A stretch of DNA of 64,000 nucleotides, from assembly GCF_900696085.1 (NCBI RefSeq), contig NZ_CAADFC020000008.1, forward strand, positions 124,001 through 188,000, in the 5' to 3' direction. The translations under genes were made by a program, and so were the position numbers. Positions 42,793 through 51,274 of the stretch are shown here, piece after piece. The DNA is from Bradyrhizobium ivorense (GTDB lineage Bacteria > Pseudomonadota > Alphaproteobacteria > Rhizobiales > Xanthobacteraceae). Below the pieces are notes generated by a model. The model ran no database searches. It had not been told where the DNA came from and saw only the letters and a program-made list of their open reading frames with translations. Within the stretch, counting starts at the first letter, position 1; the number at the start of each line of letters is the position of its first letter.

Positions 42793-42846
42793 CATAATCG
42801 CGCCACGCAAGCATCCGACGCGTACTACGTTGGGATTTGGAGAACC

Positions 42847-43018
42847 TAAAAGAAAGAAGGCGCCCGATTTTCGGACAGTGATAGCGACGCCGGCATGAAA
42901 TGACGGCGGGGCCCGAAAGCGAGTGCAGTCGCGAGACCGGTTAAACGCACCCGGGCAACGGCAACGATAGCGGCGCGGAAGGCGAGCCCATTGCGCAAGT
43001 GCCTCCGGCGAGCGACAC
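42847..43018 (+). repeat. Dispersed repeat, copy A
   Basis: A 172-bp non-coding element. Its core at 42873-42941 (69 bp) is identical to 45804-45872 of copy B, with weaker similarity on both sides ending at TGCCTCCGGCGAGCGACAC. The element contains two degenerate hairpin-like units around CAGTGATAGCGACGCCGG, as in REP/BIME-type repeats. It fills the gap between the SIR2 gene and the Mrr-like gene. Confidence 0.85.
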
Positions 43019-43105
43019 GTCAAGGACGCGTCGCACATCTCACCGGGACCGCCGCACTGATCCACCGGCAATCAGCGCGCACACCATGGCGAGTTCATAC
43101 AGTTG

Positions 43106-44119
43106 TCAGCTGGTCTTAAAGCGCCATGCGTCCATGATATTTGTGTCCTCCATGTCTTCAAACGTAATCTTCTTTCCAGCATCAAAGAGCGCCTTGGCCT
43201 TGTTCATCGCTGCGACGGTTGGCGGCCAATAACCAACGTCGGACACAATGCGGGGGACGCGTATGCGCATGACGAGGGAGTTGCGCTGCTTCTCGACAAT
43301 ATCCGCCAATGCTTTCTCGGAAGTCACGGGCTCAAGCGTGAGCGGGCCCTTTGTTTCCTCGAACGTCGCCGCGATATGCACACGATCGATCGTCCCCGCT
43401 TGGGCATCGCGGAGAATCCCGTGTTTCACAATACCCGGCGCAGATGCCATCCACCCCGTCACGGTGACGGCCCCCACGGCAATCCACGTGGCATCCGGGT
43501 TCTTGGGCGCGAGGCGAACGAGGTGCTCGCCAATCGAGGCCGGGATTTTTTCGGAGACCCATAAGAACCAGATCGCGTTCAGGATCTCGGTTATCGGCGG
43601 CTCATCGAGGCGATCCAGCACCACCGTGATGAAGAGACCATCATCCTTCCACCCCTCGGGAACGTACGGAAGCATGCTGAGATTGAATTGCGAGACCAGG
43701 AGATAGACGACGGCCTTCAACGCGGCGTTGATCTCTTGGCTCAGCCGGTCGACGTTGAGTCCTTCGAAGACCAGCGTCCGGATGCGGCGCGCGGCAGCCG
43801 CGTCCCGCGCGTCGGCCGTGTATCCCTTCGCGCTGACGAGGATGCCTTGCTGGAGGGGGATGCCGGTATCTTCGAGGATGCCGGCGAAATTGTCGACTGC
43901 ATCGGTGTCGAGGGGTTTGCTCTCGTTCTTGCATCCGATCGCAATGTGTACCGGGTATCCCGCCACGTCGGCCGTAATCAGGACGTCGACTTCCCGCTTG
44001 CGCTTGCGGTTACCGCGTATCACGGGCAGCTTCCGCCGCGTCTCCACAGTGACACCCGGCGCGGCGTGCAGCATCGCCACGAGGTCCTCGAGGAGCCTTC
44101 CCTTGATCTTGTTCGACAT
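43106..44119 (-). CDS. Mrr-like restriction endonuclease
   Basis: A 337-aa protein. Residues 1-135 are an Mrr-type PD-(D/E)XK domain: KGRLLEDLVAML helix, REVDVLITADV (the acidic strand), HIAIGCKNES (the x-x-K strand) and GILVSAKGYTADARDAAAARRI. The remaining 200 residues have no domain I know. Mrr-type enzymes cut modified or foreign DNA. It lies between the two repeat copies and is divergent from the YiiX-like gene. Confidence 0.8.
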   Translation of the reverse strand: MSNKIKGRLLEDLVAMLHAAPGVTVETRRKLPVIRGNRKRKREVDVLITADVAGYPVHIAIGCKNESKPLDTDAVDNFAGILEDTGIPLQQGILVSAKGYTADARDAAAARRIRTLVFEGLNVDRLSQEINAALKAVVYLLVSQFNLSMLPYVPEGWKDDGLFITVVLDRLDEPPITEILNAIWFLWVSEKIPASIGEHLVRLAPKNPDATWIAVGAVTVTGWMASAPGIVKHGILRDAQAGTIDRVHIAATFEETKGPLTLEPVTSEKALADIVEKQRNSLVMRIRVPRIVSDVGYWPPTVAAMNKAKALFDAGKKITFEDMEDTNIMDAWRFKTS

Positions 44120-44296
44120 CGCCGGCCGTTGTTATCAGTATCTCGCGCCAGGTTAGCCTGAGTCGTGCACTTCCGCGAGGCCGGCGATATCAAGCAGCGG
44201 AGAAAAGGCGCCTCCCAAGAGTGCTTTAATTTGAACAACTGATCTCCGACAAATTAAGCTAACAGGGCACCGTCTGGGAAAGCGATATGCAGGATC

Positions 44297-45475
44297 ATGC
44301 CGATGACTGAAAAGAACCCTCGGTATAATGGGCTCTATGTCTACGTGTTCGATGCTAACAAGCTAGAGTGCGGCGATGTCATTCTCGCAAGAAACGCGGA
44401 ATCAACGTCTTTCAAGGGAAAGGCAGTCTCAGACGCGATTGCGACGGGATCACGTGGCGATTTCAGCCACGCACTCCTCTGCACGACGCCACCCACGCTC
44501 ATCGAAGCCATCGATTCCGGTGTTTCGAATATCAATTCGCACAACTGCTTCATCCATGACCCCGAGCATGTGCGGGTTCTCCGGTATCCCAACGCAGCGA
44601 TTGCAAGCGCGGCGGCCAGCGCGGCAATGATGTCGTTTGCCAAAGCATATTCCAAGCGAGCGGCGATTTCCTCGATCGTACCGGGCGTACACCTGGGTCG
44701 GCCGCGTGACGATCGCACATTTTGCTCGGCGCTCGTCGCGGCATCGTTTCGCGCGGCTGGCGCACCCGAATTTAAGACGATCGACCCCATGAAGACGACT
44801 CCTGCTACTCTGCAGAGATCCGCTCGTTTTGCGGACGTTACGACCGACGTTCTCAAACGCGTCCTGTCGTTTGAGAATATTGAGGACATGAGCGCCCTGG
44901 ACGGTGACAGGAGGCCATCGCCCATGGCCGGGCAAGCCAAGCTGCTATTTGAGTACTACTCAGCGCTACTCATTCCTATCGATGCGTTGATGGCGACCTA
45001 TCCAGGGCTCCTCAGCTTTCGCCCGACCAGCTTTTTCCAGTGTTTGGACATGATCGGAGCGCTGTGTTTTGAGGTCGACAAGCTGCCGGATACATTCGAG
45101 GCTAACGATCTGCGCCAGCGCACCGGAGTCATCGACGAACTAGCGTTCAAGCTCTTGTCTGAGGGTAAGTGGCAGGCGATGCAGACAGCCGCCGAAGCAA
45201 TCGACGATAAGAGCATGCGCTATACGCTCGAAGAGTCGTTCAAACCGGACCCCGACATCGATCTAGAGGGGACGCTCGGCTTCATTCGTCAGACCCGCGA
45301 CCAGATCCGATCCCGCGCCTCCATTCTCAACGATCCCGAGAGGCCTCCCGGCCATTCGCTCGTTTGGGACGAATGGATCAGGCTCACGCATCTCTCGCTC
45401 CAATACTTTGAGAAGCGATTGAGCGTTCTTACGGAAGCCTTAGGACGGGCCTATCCGAACGCCCCGAGTGCATGA
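44297..45475 (+). CDS. YiiX/YebB-like permuted papain-fold (NlpC/P60 superfamily) protein
   Basis: A 392-aa protein. The N-terminal 160 residues match the permuted papain fold: LECGDVILARN, GDFSHALLCTTPP with the catalytic-type His, LIEAIDSGV, and a Cys in RTFCSALVAASF. Residues 170-390 are helical with no name. Such enzymes hydrolyse peptides, amides or lipids. No signal peptide is visible, so it probably acts in the cytoplasm. It shares a 177-bp divergent promoter region with the Mrr-like gene inside the repeat-bounded cassette. Confidence 0.7.
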   Translation: MPMTEKNPRYNGLYVYVFDANKLECGDVILARNAESTSFKGKAVSDAIATGSRGDFSHALLCTTPPTLIEAIDSGVSNINSHNCFIHDPEHVRVLRYPNAAIASAAASAAMMSFAKAYSKRAAISSIVPGVHLGRPRDDRTFCSALVAASFRAAGAPEFKTIDPMKTTPATLQRSARFADVTTDVLKRVLSFENIEDMSALDGDRRPSPMAGQAKLLFEYYSALLIPIDALMATYPGLLSFRPTSFFQCLDMIGALCFEVDKLPDTFEANDLRQRTGVIDELAFKLLSEGKWQAMQTAAEAIDDKSMRYTLEESFKPDPDIDLEGTLGFIRQTRDQIRSRASILNDPERPPGHSLVWDEWIRLTHLSLQYFEKRLSVLTEALGRAYPNAPSA

Positions 45476-45780
45476 CGGTAACGACATTGACGTCTATCGG
45501 GACCAGCGCGATGATCTACGCCCGATATGTAGTCGCCTCACGAGCTATCCGATCCAAGTCGGTATTCAAGTCGGAAGCTGCGGACTGAACGTCTGAAAAT
45601 ACACCTGCATACCTAAATAGGAATATGCGCGCGCTAGGAGGGCACACGACGGGAATGCGGCGCAAACTATGACGGCGACAACTGTCGCCCGGAGGCGGAT
45701 GCGCTTCGGGCGCCGGTCCCGACATATGCCAGCGGCAACGATGTCCGCCGAGGCCACCGATGCTGGCCTCTTAGCGGGCT
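45476..45780. other. Intergenic, nothing recognised
   Basis: About 300 bp after the YiiX-like gene with no supported frame, leading directly into repeat copy B. Confidence 0.4.
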
Positions 45781-45954
45781 TAAAAGGAAGGCACCCGATT
45801 TCGGGACAGTGATAGCGACGCCGGCATGAAATGACGGCGGGGCCCGAAAGCGAGTGCAGTCGCGAGACCGGTCAACAAGGCACCCGCGCGACGGGCAGTG
45901 ATAGCGATGCCGCGCAGCGGCAGCCCTTCGTGCGAGTGCCTCCGGCGAGCGACA
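45781..45954 (+). repeat. Dispersed repeat, copy B
   Basis: Second copy of the repeat, same orientation as copy A. The 69 bp at 45804-45872 are identical to copy A. Within the copy a shorter unit GGCACCCG...CAGTGATAGCGA(C/T)GCCG recurs (45790-45823 and 45879-45912). No open frame of its own; the rest of the gap to 46281 shows nothing else. Confidence 0.85.
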
Positions 45955-46281
45955 CCATGGATTTCTCGACCGGGTTTGGTCTTCCGAGAGAGGCCTCCGA
46001 GCCAGGCAGGAACGATGCCCTCGATCCGCCGCTGCAATACGGTTATGCCGCAGCGCGGTCCCGGGCAGAGCCCATCGATGAGCGTTTCGCCAAGCTCGGC
46101 ACCTATGAAATTGCAATCTCCTGAACGGCTTGCCGCCCTCCTGCCGCTACGGGGGCAAAGGAACCGGCAGGGGAATGCCGCCGCACCTGCTGCTGCGTCA
46201 AAGGATCGAAGTGTGTTTCGCTTACGGACCGCCGCCTCGAAGCGCCCGGCGACGACTTCGGCTCGCCCTTACGCGAAGAAT

Positions 46282-47979
46282 TTAAGCGGCCTTGCGATTT
46301 TGCAAGCGCCAGTGAGCCTCAAGCTTGTCGCAGAGTTGTTTTTGACGGGCTTCCACGATGGCAGGCATCCAATCGTTGTGCTCGAGAACCTGCGTCGTGA
46401 GGACGAATGGCGAAACGCCATCTTTTGAGAAGTAGGCCTTTTTCTTGCGGTCGAAATCCCAATTGCTGGCCGAAGCATTTTTCTTCCTTGTCAGAAGCGC
46501 AAGGTTACCGAGCGAGTGGACCACCTCGATCCGCTTCTGCGCGTCAGGAAACCACTCGGCCCACTTGCTGTCCGCTTTGGGATTCTGCGGGAGCACGTGC
46601 TCGACCGTGATGGTATCGTAGTCGTAACTTGCGCCACCGCCGGACATAAGCGCGTCCAGACGAAGCAGAACGGCGGAGCGGGCACGAGCGGCGAGAGTGT
46701 CATATAGAGGTCCGCTCAAGACCTTGTACGTCGCCGCTTGTTCAGCCTGCGAAAGCTGCAAGGCTGATTTCTCGCTCGTCAGATCATCACCGCTTTCAAT
46801 TTCTTTGGTAAGCCGCGAGAATTTATCGATGCGGTCATTGATGCTGCTCTTGCGGATCAACATCGAGTATGCAAGGCGCTCCAAATCTCGGAAGAAGATC
46901 TCCATCTTCTTCGGCTGACTGCGATGGCGCACGGCGAAAGCCAAGGCGGGCGGGAGCCAGTCGTTGAATTCGAGGCGATTGAGCCATTTCAAATGCTCGT
47001 TGACGATCTCCGCTTTTTCCGAGCTAACGTAAGCGGAGTCGGTCAATTCCGCGAACACCTCGCCGATGGGAACGATGACATCGTCGATCAGTTGCTTCGG
47101 CTTGTACGCCTGCGCGACGTGCTCTTTGAATTCCTTGAGAACCGTGCCCTTCGGCTTTGCCTTGCGATAGATCATGCGAATGAGGCTTAGAAGCTCGCTG
47201 AACTGATCGCGTCCCAGAGACTCTTCCAGATCTTCCCACTTCTTCGTGTAGGCGTCGCGCTGACTGTCCTCGATCGCGCCGACGATTTCGGCCTTCAATA
47301 TGTCGCCCGGGGCGAGCGGCAAGCCCCGGCTATTGAGGATCGAGAAAATGCGATAAGCGGAGTCTAGATCAGGGGTCGACACCACAACGAGAAAGCATCG
47401 CGTCACCATGAACTGCGCGAGAGTCACGCGCTCGGCGACGGTCATCTCTTTCAGCCGCTCGTCGAAATAAAGAGCATTTCTGCGCAGGTTCTGTCGGCTG
47501 TCTGAATTCTGCTCGCCTAACGCAATGAGCTTGGCAAAGCCGCCCTCGCGCTGAACGTAGGTCTGAAAAAAATCAAGGTCCCGGGACCGCAGGGCCAACC
47601 GAAACCGGTCCTGCGTACCCAGGATCTGACTTCCTTTTTCATAGATGAGTTGGGTGATGTCGCGGCCTTCTTCGGCAGATAGGTTTGCCCGGATGGCCGA
47701 AAGAAGGAGAGTGATCGTGGTCAGTCTCTGCTGGCCGTCCACGACCTGGCAGTCCGGTACATTTTCCGGCTTGATGAGGACAATGCTTCCCAAGAAATAG
47801 GGTGAGTACTCTTCCCCCGGGTCTTTCGACTTGGCGGCATCCCAAAGATCGTCCAGGAGGTCGCGCGCCTGCTCAACCGTCCACGCATAGGGACGCTGAA
47901 AACCGGGAATTTCAAAAACATAGTCGCCACCGAATATTTTAGAGACCGGCTGTTCGTGCGCTGAAAGTGGTGAAGCCAT
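46282..47979 (-). CDS. GmrSD-like DUF262/DUF1524 (HNH) type IV restriction protein
   Basis: A 565-aa protein. The N-terminal DUF262 domain has IPGFQRPYAWT, the nucleotide-binding CQVVDGQQRLTTITLLL and FSILNSRGLPLAPGDILKAE. The C-terminal DUF1524 nuclease has TITVEHVLPQNP (the H of HNH) and LGNLALLTRKKNASASNWDF (the two Asn/His-like positions). This fused form matches GmrSD-type enzymes that cut glucosylated or modified phage DNA; the domain pair is also that of single-chain Brig-like defences. It is a complete one-gene system. Confidence 0.88.
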   Translation of the reverse strand: MASPLSAHEQPVSKIFGGDYVFEIPGFQRPYAWTVEQARDLLDDLWDAAKSKDPGEEYSPYFLGSIVLIKPENVPDCQVVDGQQRLTTITLLLSAIRANLSAEEGRDITQLIYEKGSQILGTQDRFRLALRSRDLDFFQTYVQREGGFAKLIALGEQNSDSRQNLRRNALYFDERLKEMTVAERVTLAQFMVTRCFLVVVSTPDLDSAYRIFSILNSRGLPLAPGDILKAEIVGAIEDSQRDAYTKKWEDLEESLGRDQFSELLSLIRMIYRKAKPKGTVLKEFKEHVAQAYKPKQLIDDVIVPIGEVFAELTDSAYVSSEKAEIVNEHLKWLNRLEFNDWLPPALAFAVRHRSQPKKMEIFFRDLERLAYSMLIRKSSINDRIDKFSRLTKEIESGDDLTSEKSALQLSQAEQAATYKVLSGPLYDTLAARARSAVLLRLDALMSGGGASYDYDTITVEHVLPQNPKADSKWAEWFPDAQKRIEVVHSLGNLALLTRKKNASASNWDFDRKKKAYFSKDGVSPFVLTTQVLEHNDWMPAIVEARQKQLCDKLEAHWRLQNRKAA

Positions 47980-48399
47980 TATTTCCTCTCCCCAAATGCA
48001 GAAAACATCGCATCCAGAACCCGGGGTTGTCGAGGCTCATTTCCACAATTCCTCAGGTTTACGTCGTCATCTGCGCCGTTCAGCAGAAATTACGGCAGCC
48101 ATCCCCCCGGAGGCGTGAGGTTTCCCCGGCCAGAATGAAAGGATCAACGAGACCTACAAAAGGCCAAACGGTGTTCCCGCGCGGCGGAAATGAGCGAGAG
48201 CGAAGACGGCATTCGTCACCTGAAAGCCTAAGCCGCGGTCGCGGCCTTTCAGGCATCGGGCTTTCCCAATCCGTCGCCGGATCTGGCGGCGTACGTTACG
48301 ACCGGTGGCGATGGCGGCTCGGGCGTTGTTGTGGTCCGCGACCAAAATCAATAGCAGTTGTTTGGCGGCCACCGTGAACGTGCGCGCAGTCCCCTTCTC
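47980..48399. other. Intergenic, nothing recognised
   Basis: A 420-bp gap between two minus-strand genes. Antisense frames exist but none has family-like sequence; no RNA or terminator is convincing. Confidence 0.4.
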
Positions 48400-49227
48400 T
48401 CAACGCGTCGTGCGCAGGTGGGCGATTGCCTCTTCGATCAGCGCCAGGACGCGCTCGCCGCTATCGGCAAAAATCACGCCGAGCTCGAGGTCGCCATGCT
48501 CTGGGATAGGCTCCTCCCAGACCTCCACTTGTCCCGTGGTCTTTCGTTTCCCTGCATTTTCTTCCAGAAGACGGCCCCACTGCATAAACGCGCACCATTC
48601 CAGGTAAAGATCGCTTTCTCGGGGGAGCCTGTCACGCGCGATGACCAGCTTTGCGTGGTAGGCCTTCGTCTCCCTGCCTGAATACGCTCCGACGCGCAGC
48701 TGTCCGACAAAGAAGCGATAGTAGGTCGCCGTGTCCCGGGCTTCCTTTAGGTATTCGATCTCTTCACCAAGTTCGGCTCGCTTACGACTGATCTCATCGC
48801 GGTGCTCATCAAGCTCCTTGGCAAGCAAGGTCTTGTGATCCTCCAAGGCCTTCATGTTATCCGTCTTCTTGTTGTCCAGTTGTTCAAGAAGCGTATTGCG
48901 TTTCCGGTCGAGATCCTCGTCGATCGCGGCTTTTTGAGTGGCAAGCTCCCGGTTCATCGCCCGCTGGGCACCCGTCTGCATCAGGGCGCTAACGCCGCTC
49001 GTAAGCGCGGCGAGCAACGTCGCGATGGCAGCGGGCAGAACGACCAGGAGCTTGTTGGTCTCCTCCGCCTTGCCGAGCCGCGTCGTTACGATCGGAATCC
49101 ATTGATCGGCGGTGTAAAGGAGGCCACCGACAACACCGGCAAAGATAACAAACGTGATCAGAAAGAAGAGAAAGAGCCTCCACATAGCATCACTGGCAGG
49201 TGCCATTGATGCAAAGGCAGAGATCAT
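48400..49227 (-). CDS. Membrane protein with two N-terminal spans and a cytoplasmic coiled coil
   Basis: About 275 aa. Two hydrophobic spans (FLFFLITFVIFAGVVGGLLY and LLVVLPAAIATLLAALTSGV) precede a long charged coiled coil, residues 90-165 (ELATQKAAIDEDLDRKRN, KRAELGEEIEYLKEARD), and a C-terminal domain with YRFFVGQLRVGAYSGRE and LYLEWCAFMQWG. No named family. ATGs at 49206 and 49185 are alternative starts, as the 49227 start overlaps the gene upstream. It resembles anchors in gene clusters that couple membrane and cytoplasmic sensing; unproven. Confidence 0.6.
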   Translation of the reverse strand: MISAFASMAPASDAMWRLFLFFLITFVIFAGVVGGLLYTADQWIPIVTTRLGKAEETNKLLVVLPAAIATLLAALTSGVSALMQTGAQRAMNRELATQKAAIDEDLDRKRNTLLEQLDNKKTDNMKALEDHKTLLAKELDEHRDEISRKRAELGEEIEYLKEARDTATYYRFFVGQLRVGAYSGRETKAYHAKLVIARDRLPRESDLYLEWCAFMQWGRLLEENAGKRKTTGQVEVWEEPIPEHGDLELGVIFADSGERVLALIEEAIAHLRTTR

Positions 49228-49492
49228 GCGCGCATGATTTGTTGCAAAGGACGCCCTTGGTCGGACATTCGGTTGTCCCCTGGCTCAGCTTCTTGGGCAG
49301 CCATTTGTAGACCATGCAGTTCTGGCCTCGCCGAACGCAATCCGGATAGGTGATGTCGGACACGATTACTTTCTTGAACGCACCCTGCTCGGGGCTTGTA
49401 GGATCCGGAACGGCAAAAACGCCGCTTCCCTTGTCGCCTGGCTTTTGACCGTCGAGAGCTTCGTCGCTGGTTTGATTTTCACCGGGTGGCAT
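49190..49492 (-). CDS. Small cysteine-rich protein
   Basis: A 100-aa protein preceded by a strong AAGGAGGA site 6 nt before the ATG. The N-terminal half is Gly/Asp rich and disordered; the C-terminal half holds eight cysteines in CVRRGQNC, TECPTKGVLC, KSCAHDLCLC and NGTC. No signal peptide is seen. The pattern suggests a small disulfide- or metal-bound knob. It overlaps the coiled-coil membrane gene, so the pair is likely co-translated. Confidence 0.65.
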   Translation of the reverse strand: MPPGENQTSDEALDGQKPGDKGSGVFAVPDPTSPEQGAFKKVIVSDITYPDCVRRGQNCMVYKWLPKKLSQGTTECPTKGVLCNKSCAHDLCLCINGTCQ

Positions 49493-49546
49493 GGTGAGTC
49501 CTCCTTAAGGTAACGAACAATGAAAGAACCGAATGGCACCCGGACT

Positions 49547-49735
49547 CTATTCCTCGGTAATGCTGAAAGAGGCGCCGTGATTATCGAAGTACTTCCACGG
49601 CACGCCATCTTTGAACACGAGGGCGTCCAATCCCGTTGCCGTGTTTCGCGCATCCTGCTCGCTGGACACGACGACATGGAGATTTTCGAATGTATCCGAC
49701 ACTGCATCTAAGGTGTAGATTGCGAATGAAGACAT
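49547..49735 (-). CDS. Small hypothetical protein (62 aa)
   Basis: A short soluble protein, SSFAIYTLDAVSDTFENLHV then DARNTATGLDALVFKDGVPW, with alternating strand and helix pattern. The ribosome site is weak (GAAAG about 9 nt upstream). It fits between the secreted phosphodiesterase-like gene and the Cys-rich gene on the same strand, which supports it being real. Confidence 0.4.
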   Translation of the reverse strand: MSSFAIYTLDAVSDTFENLHVVVSSEQDARNTATGLDALVFKDGVPWKYFDNHGASFSITEE

Positions 49736-49798
49736 GTCGTACTTTCATATGGTGAGATGTCGAAGACGGGCGTCGGAAGTTATTAGGTCCCTGCCACG

Positions 49799-51055
49799 CT
49801 AGAAGCTCAAAGTTGCGGTCGACGGACAATGATCCGAGATCGCCAGCAACGGATCGGGATGGCCTTGCCCGGCCGGCCGCGTCCCTCCGAAGCGACCGAT
49901 CGCGACCTTGGTGGCGGGATTTGACACCGAAAGGCTCGAGCTCACGAGCATTTGGTCCAACCCGATCGGATTACGGCAGCCAAGGCTATCTGCGCGCGTT
50001 AGCGGCTTCAGCGCATCCTGATCGAAGAGCTCCCGCTTAGAGCGCTCGCAGAGCTGCCTGGCGACAGCATTGACCGGGCATTCGGGTTCCAGGTGAGCAA
50101 GGGCGCTGGAAGCTGGGGCGCCATCATTAACCTCGCCGTATAAGCTGCGAACGAGAACGCCGGTTGGCAGGGACGTCGCTGGGTCGCTTCCGTCGGAACG
50201 GATGGCTGATTTCGCGATAGAGGTTTTCTCGTGCGAGAGATTCCGGTTGAAATCCCCCATCAGGATGACCGGCATGCCGGAGGAGCTTGTTTCTAGCCAA
50301 TCCTCGAGCGGACGAACCTGTCGCTGGAGGATCGGGCAAGCATCGCCGCCACCATCAAGTTTGCCTCGGTCTTCGAGCGGGCTAACACAGGACGACTTGA
50401 GATGCACGGTCATGATCCGCAGCGGTTTGCCGTCGATCTGAAGCGTCAGCGATAACCCGGGGCGCACCTGATCCTTCGCAGCGAGATCCGGCAACGATAA
50501 TGGCGCAATGACGCCGCAGTCGGAGCCGGTGCCTAGGCTCTTTTTCCAGGCAATCGCAAGCCGCTGAACCTTGAAAGTGCCAAACGAGCAGATCTCGTAG
50601 TCAGCACCGTTGTTGGGCAGAACTTCGCGCACGGCGGTGGCGCCGCTCACCTCCTGAAACGTCATGATGTCCGGATCGAGGTTCCGGCCGATGAAGTCTT
50701 GGAGCTGCTGAGCGCGCTTTTGATAGGCCGCTTCGGTTACCGGGACGATCTTGAAATTCGCCTGATAGACGTCGCATGGGGGCTTTACGGCGATGTCCCA
50801 TTTGATCTTTGCGTTACGCCCCCATTTGAGCTCCCAGCCGGGCTTTGTCGTCCCGGTTGTCGCGGGTTCGAACAATCCGCTGGCGGGATTGAGCTTGAAA
50901 GGCTGGCCGCAATCGCGGATCCAGTCCTTTGCTTCAGCCTGGCTCAGATGCCATCCAAGATTCCACGTTGCGATCTTGACGTCGCGCGCCTGCACGCCCT
51001 GCGTTGCTTCAAGCAGCATGAAAGCGGCTAACAGGATCAACCGGTGAATTCGCAT
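49799..51055 (-). CDS. Secreted endonuclease/exonuclease/phosphatase (EEP) family protein
   Basis: A 418-aa protein with a signal peptide (MRIHRLILLAAFMLLEATQG, cut after VQA). EEP motifs: IATWNLGWH, IMTFQEVSG (catalytic Glu), MTVHLKSSC, ILMGDFNRN and the terminal AISDHCPSTATL (Asp-His). Family members are DNases or phosphodiesterases; the substrate is open. Five or more extra cysteines suit a periplasmic or secreted protein. AGGAG 7 nt before the ATG at 51055 fixes the start. Confidence 0.85.
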   Translation of the reverse strand: MRIHRLILLAAFMLLEATQGVQARDVKIATWNLGWHLSQAEAKDWIRDCGQPFKLNPASGLFEPATTGTTKPGWELKWGRNAKIKWDIAVKPPCDVYQANFKIVPVTEAAYQKRAQQLQDFIGRNLDPDIMTFQEVSGATAVREVLPNNGADYEICSFGTFKVQRLAIAWKKSLGTGSDCGVIAPLSLPDLAAKDQVRPGLSLTLQIDGKPLRIMTVHLKSSCVSPLEDRGKLDGGGDACPILQRQVRPLEDWLETSSSGMPVILMGDFNRNLSHEKTSIAKSAIRSDGSDPATSLPTGVLVRSLYGEVNDGAPASSALAHLEPECPVNAVARQLCERSKRELFDQDALKPLTRADSLGCRNPIGLDQMLVSSSLSVSNPATKVAIGRFGGTRPAGQGHPDPLLAISDHCPSTATLSF

Positions 51056-51274
51056 GGGACGCTCCTGAGGTTGACCGATGGACGAGCCGGCCGCGACGGC
51101 GACCACCCTATCGTGATTGAAAAACAGAGAAGGGTCGGCGATCGTGCAGACTGGGCCATGGTTGCAATCGCTTCGTTTTAATCGGCTGCGAACAGCATAG
51201 GTTCAACGTCAATCAACAAAGTTATGCGCAAAGTCAAAAAAGCAAGCCGTCGTGCCGCCCTTTCGGCGTTCGGC

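Noticed and set aside
42847..45954. CRISPR array as an explanation for the repeat copies
   Set aside because: There are only two long copies 2.9 kb apart, with genes between them, no regular spacers and no cas genes.
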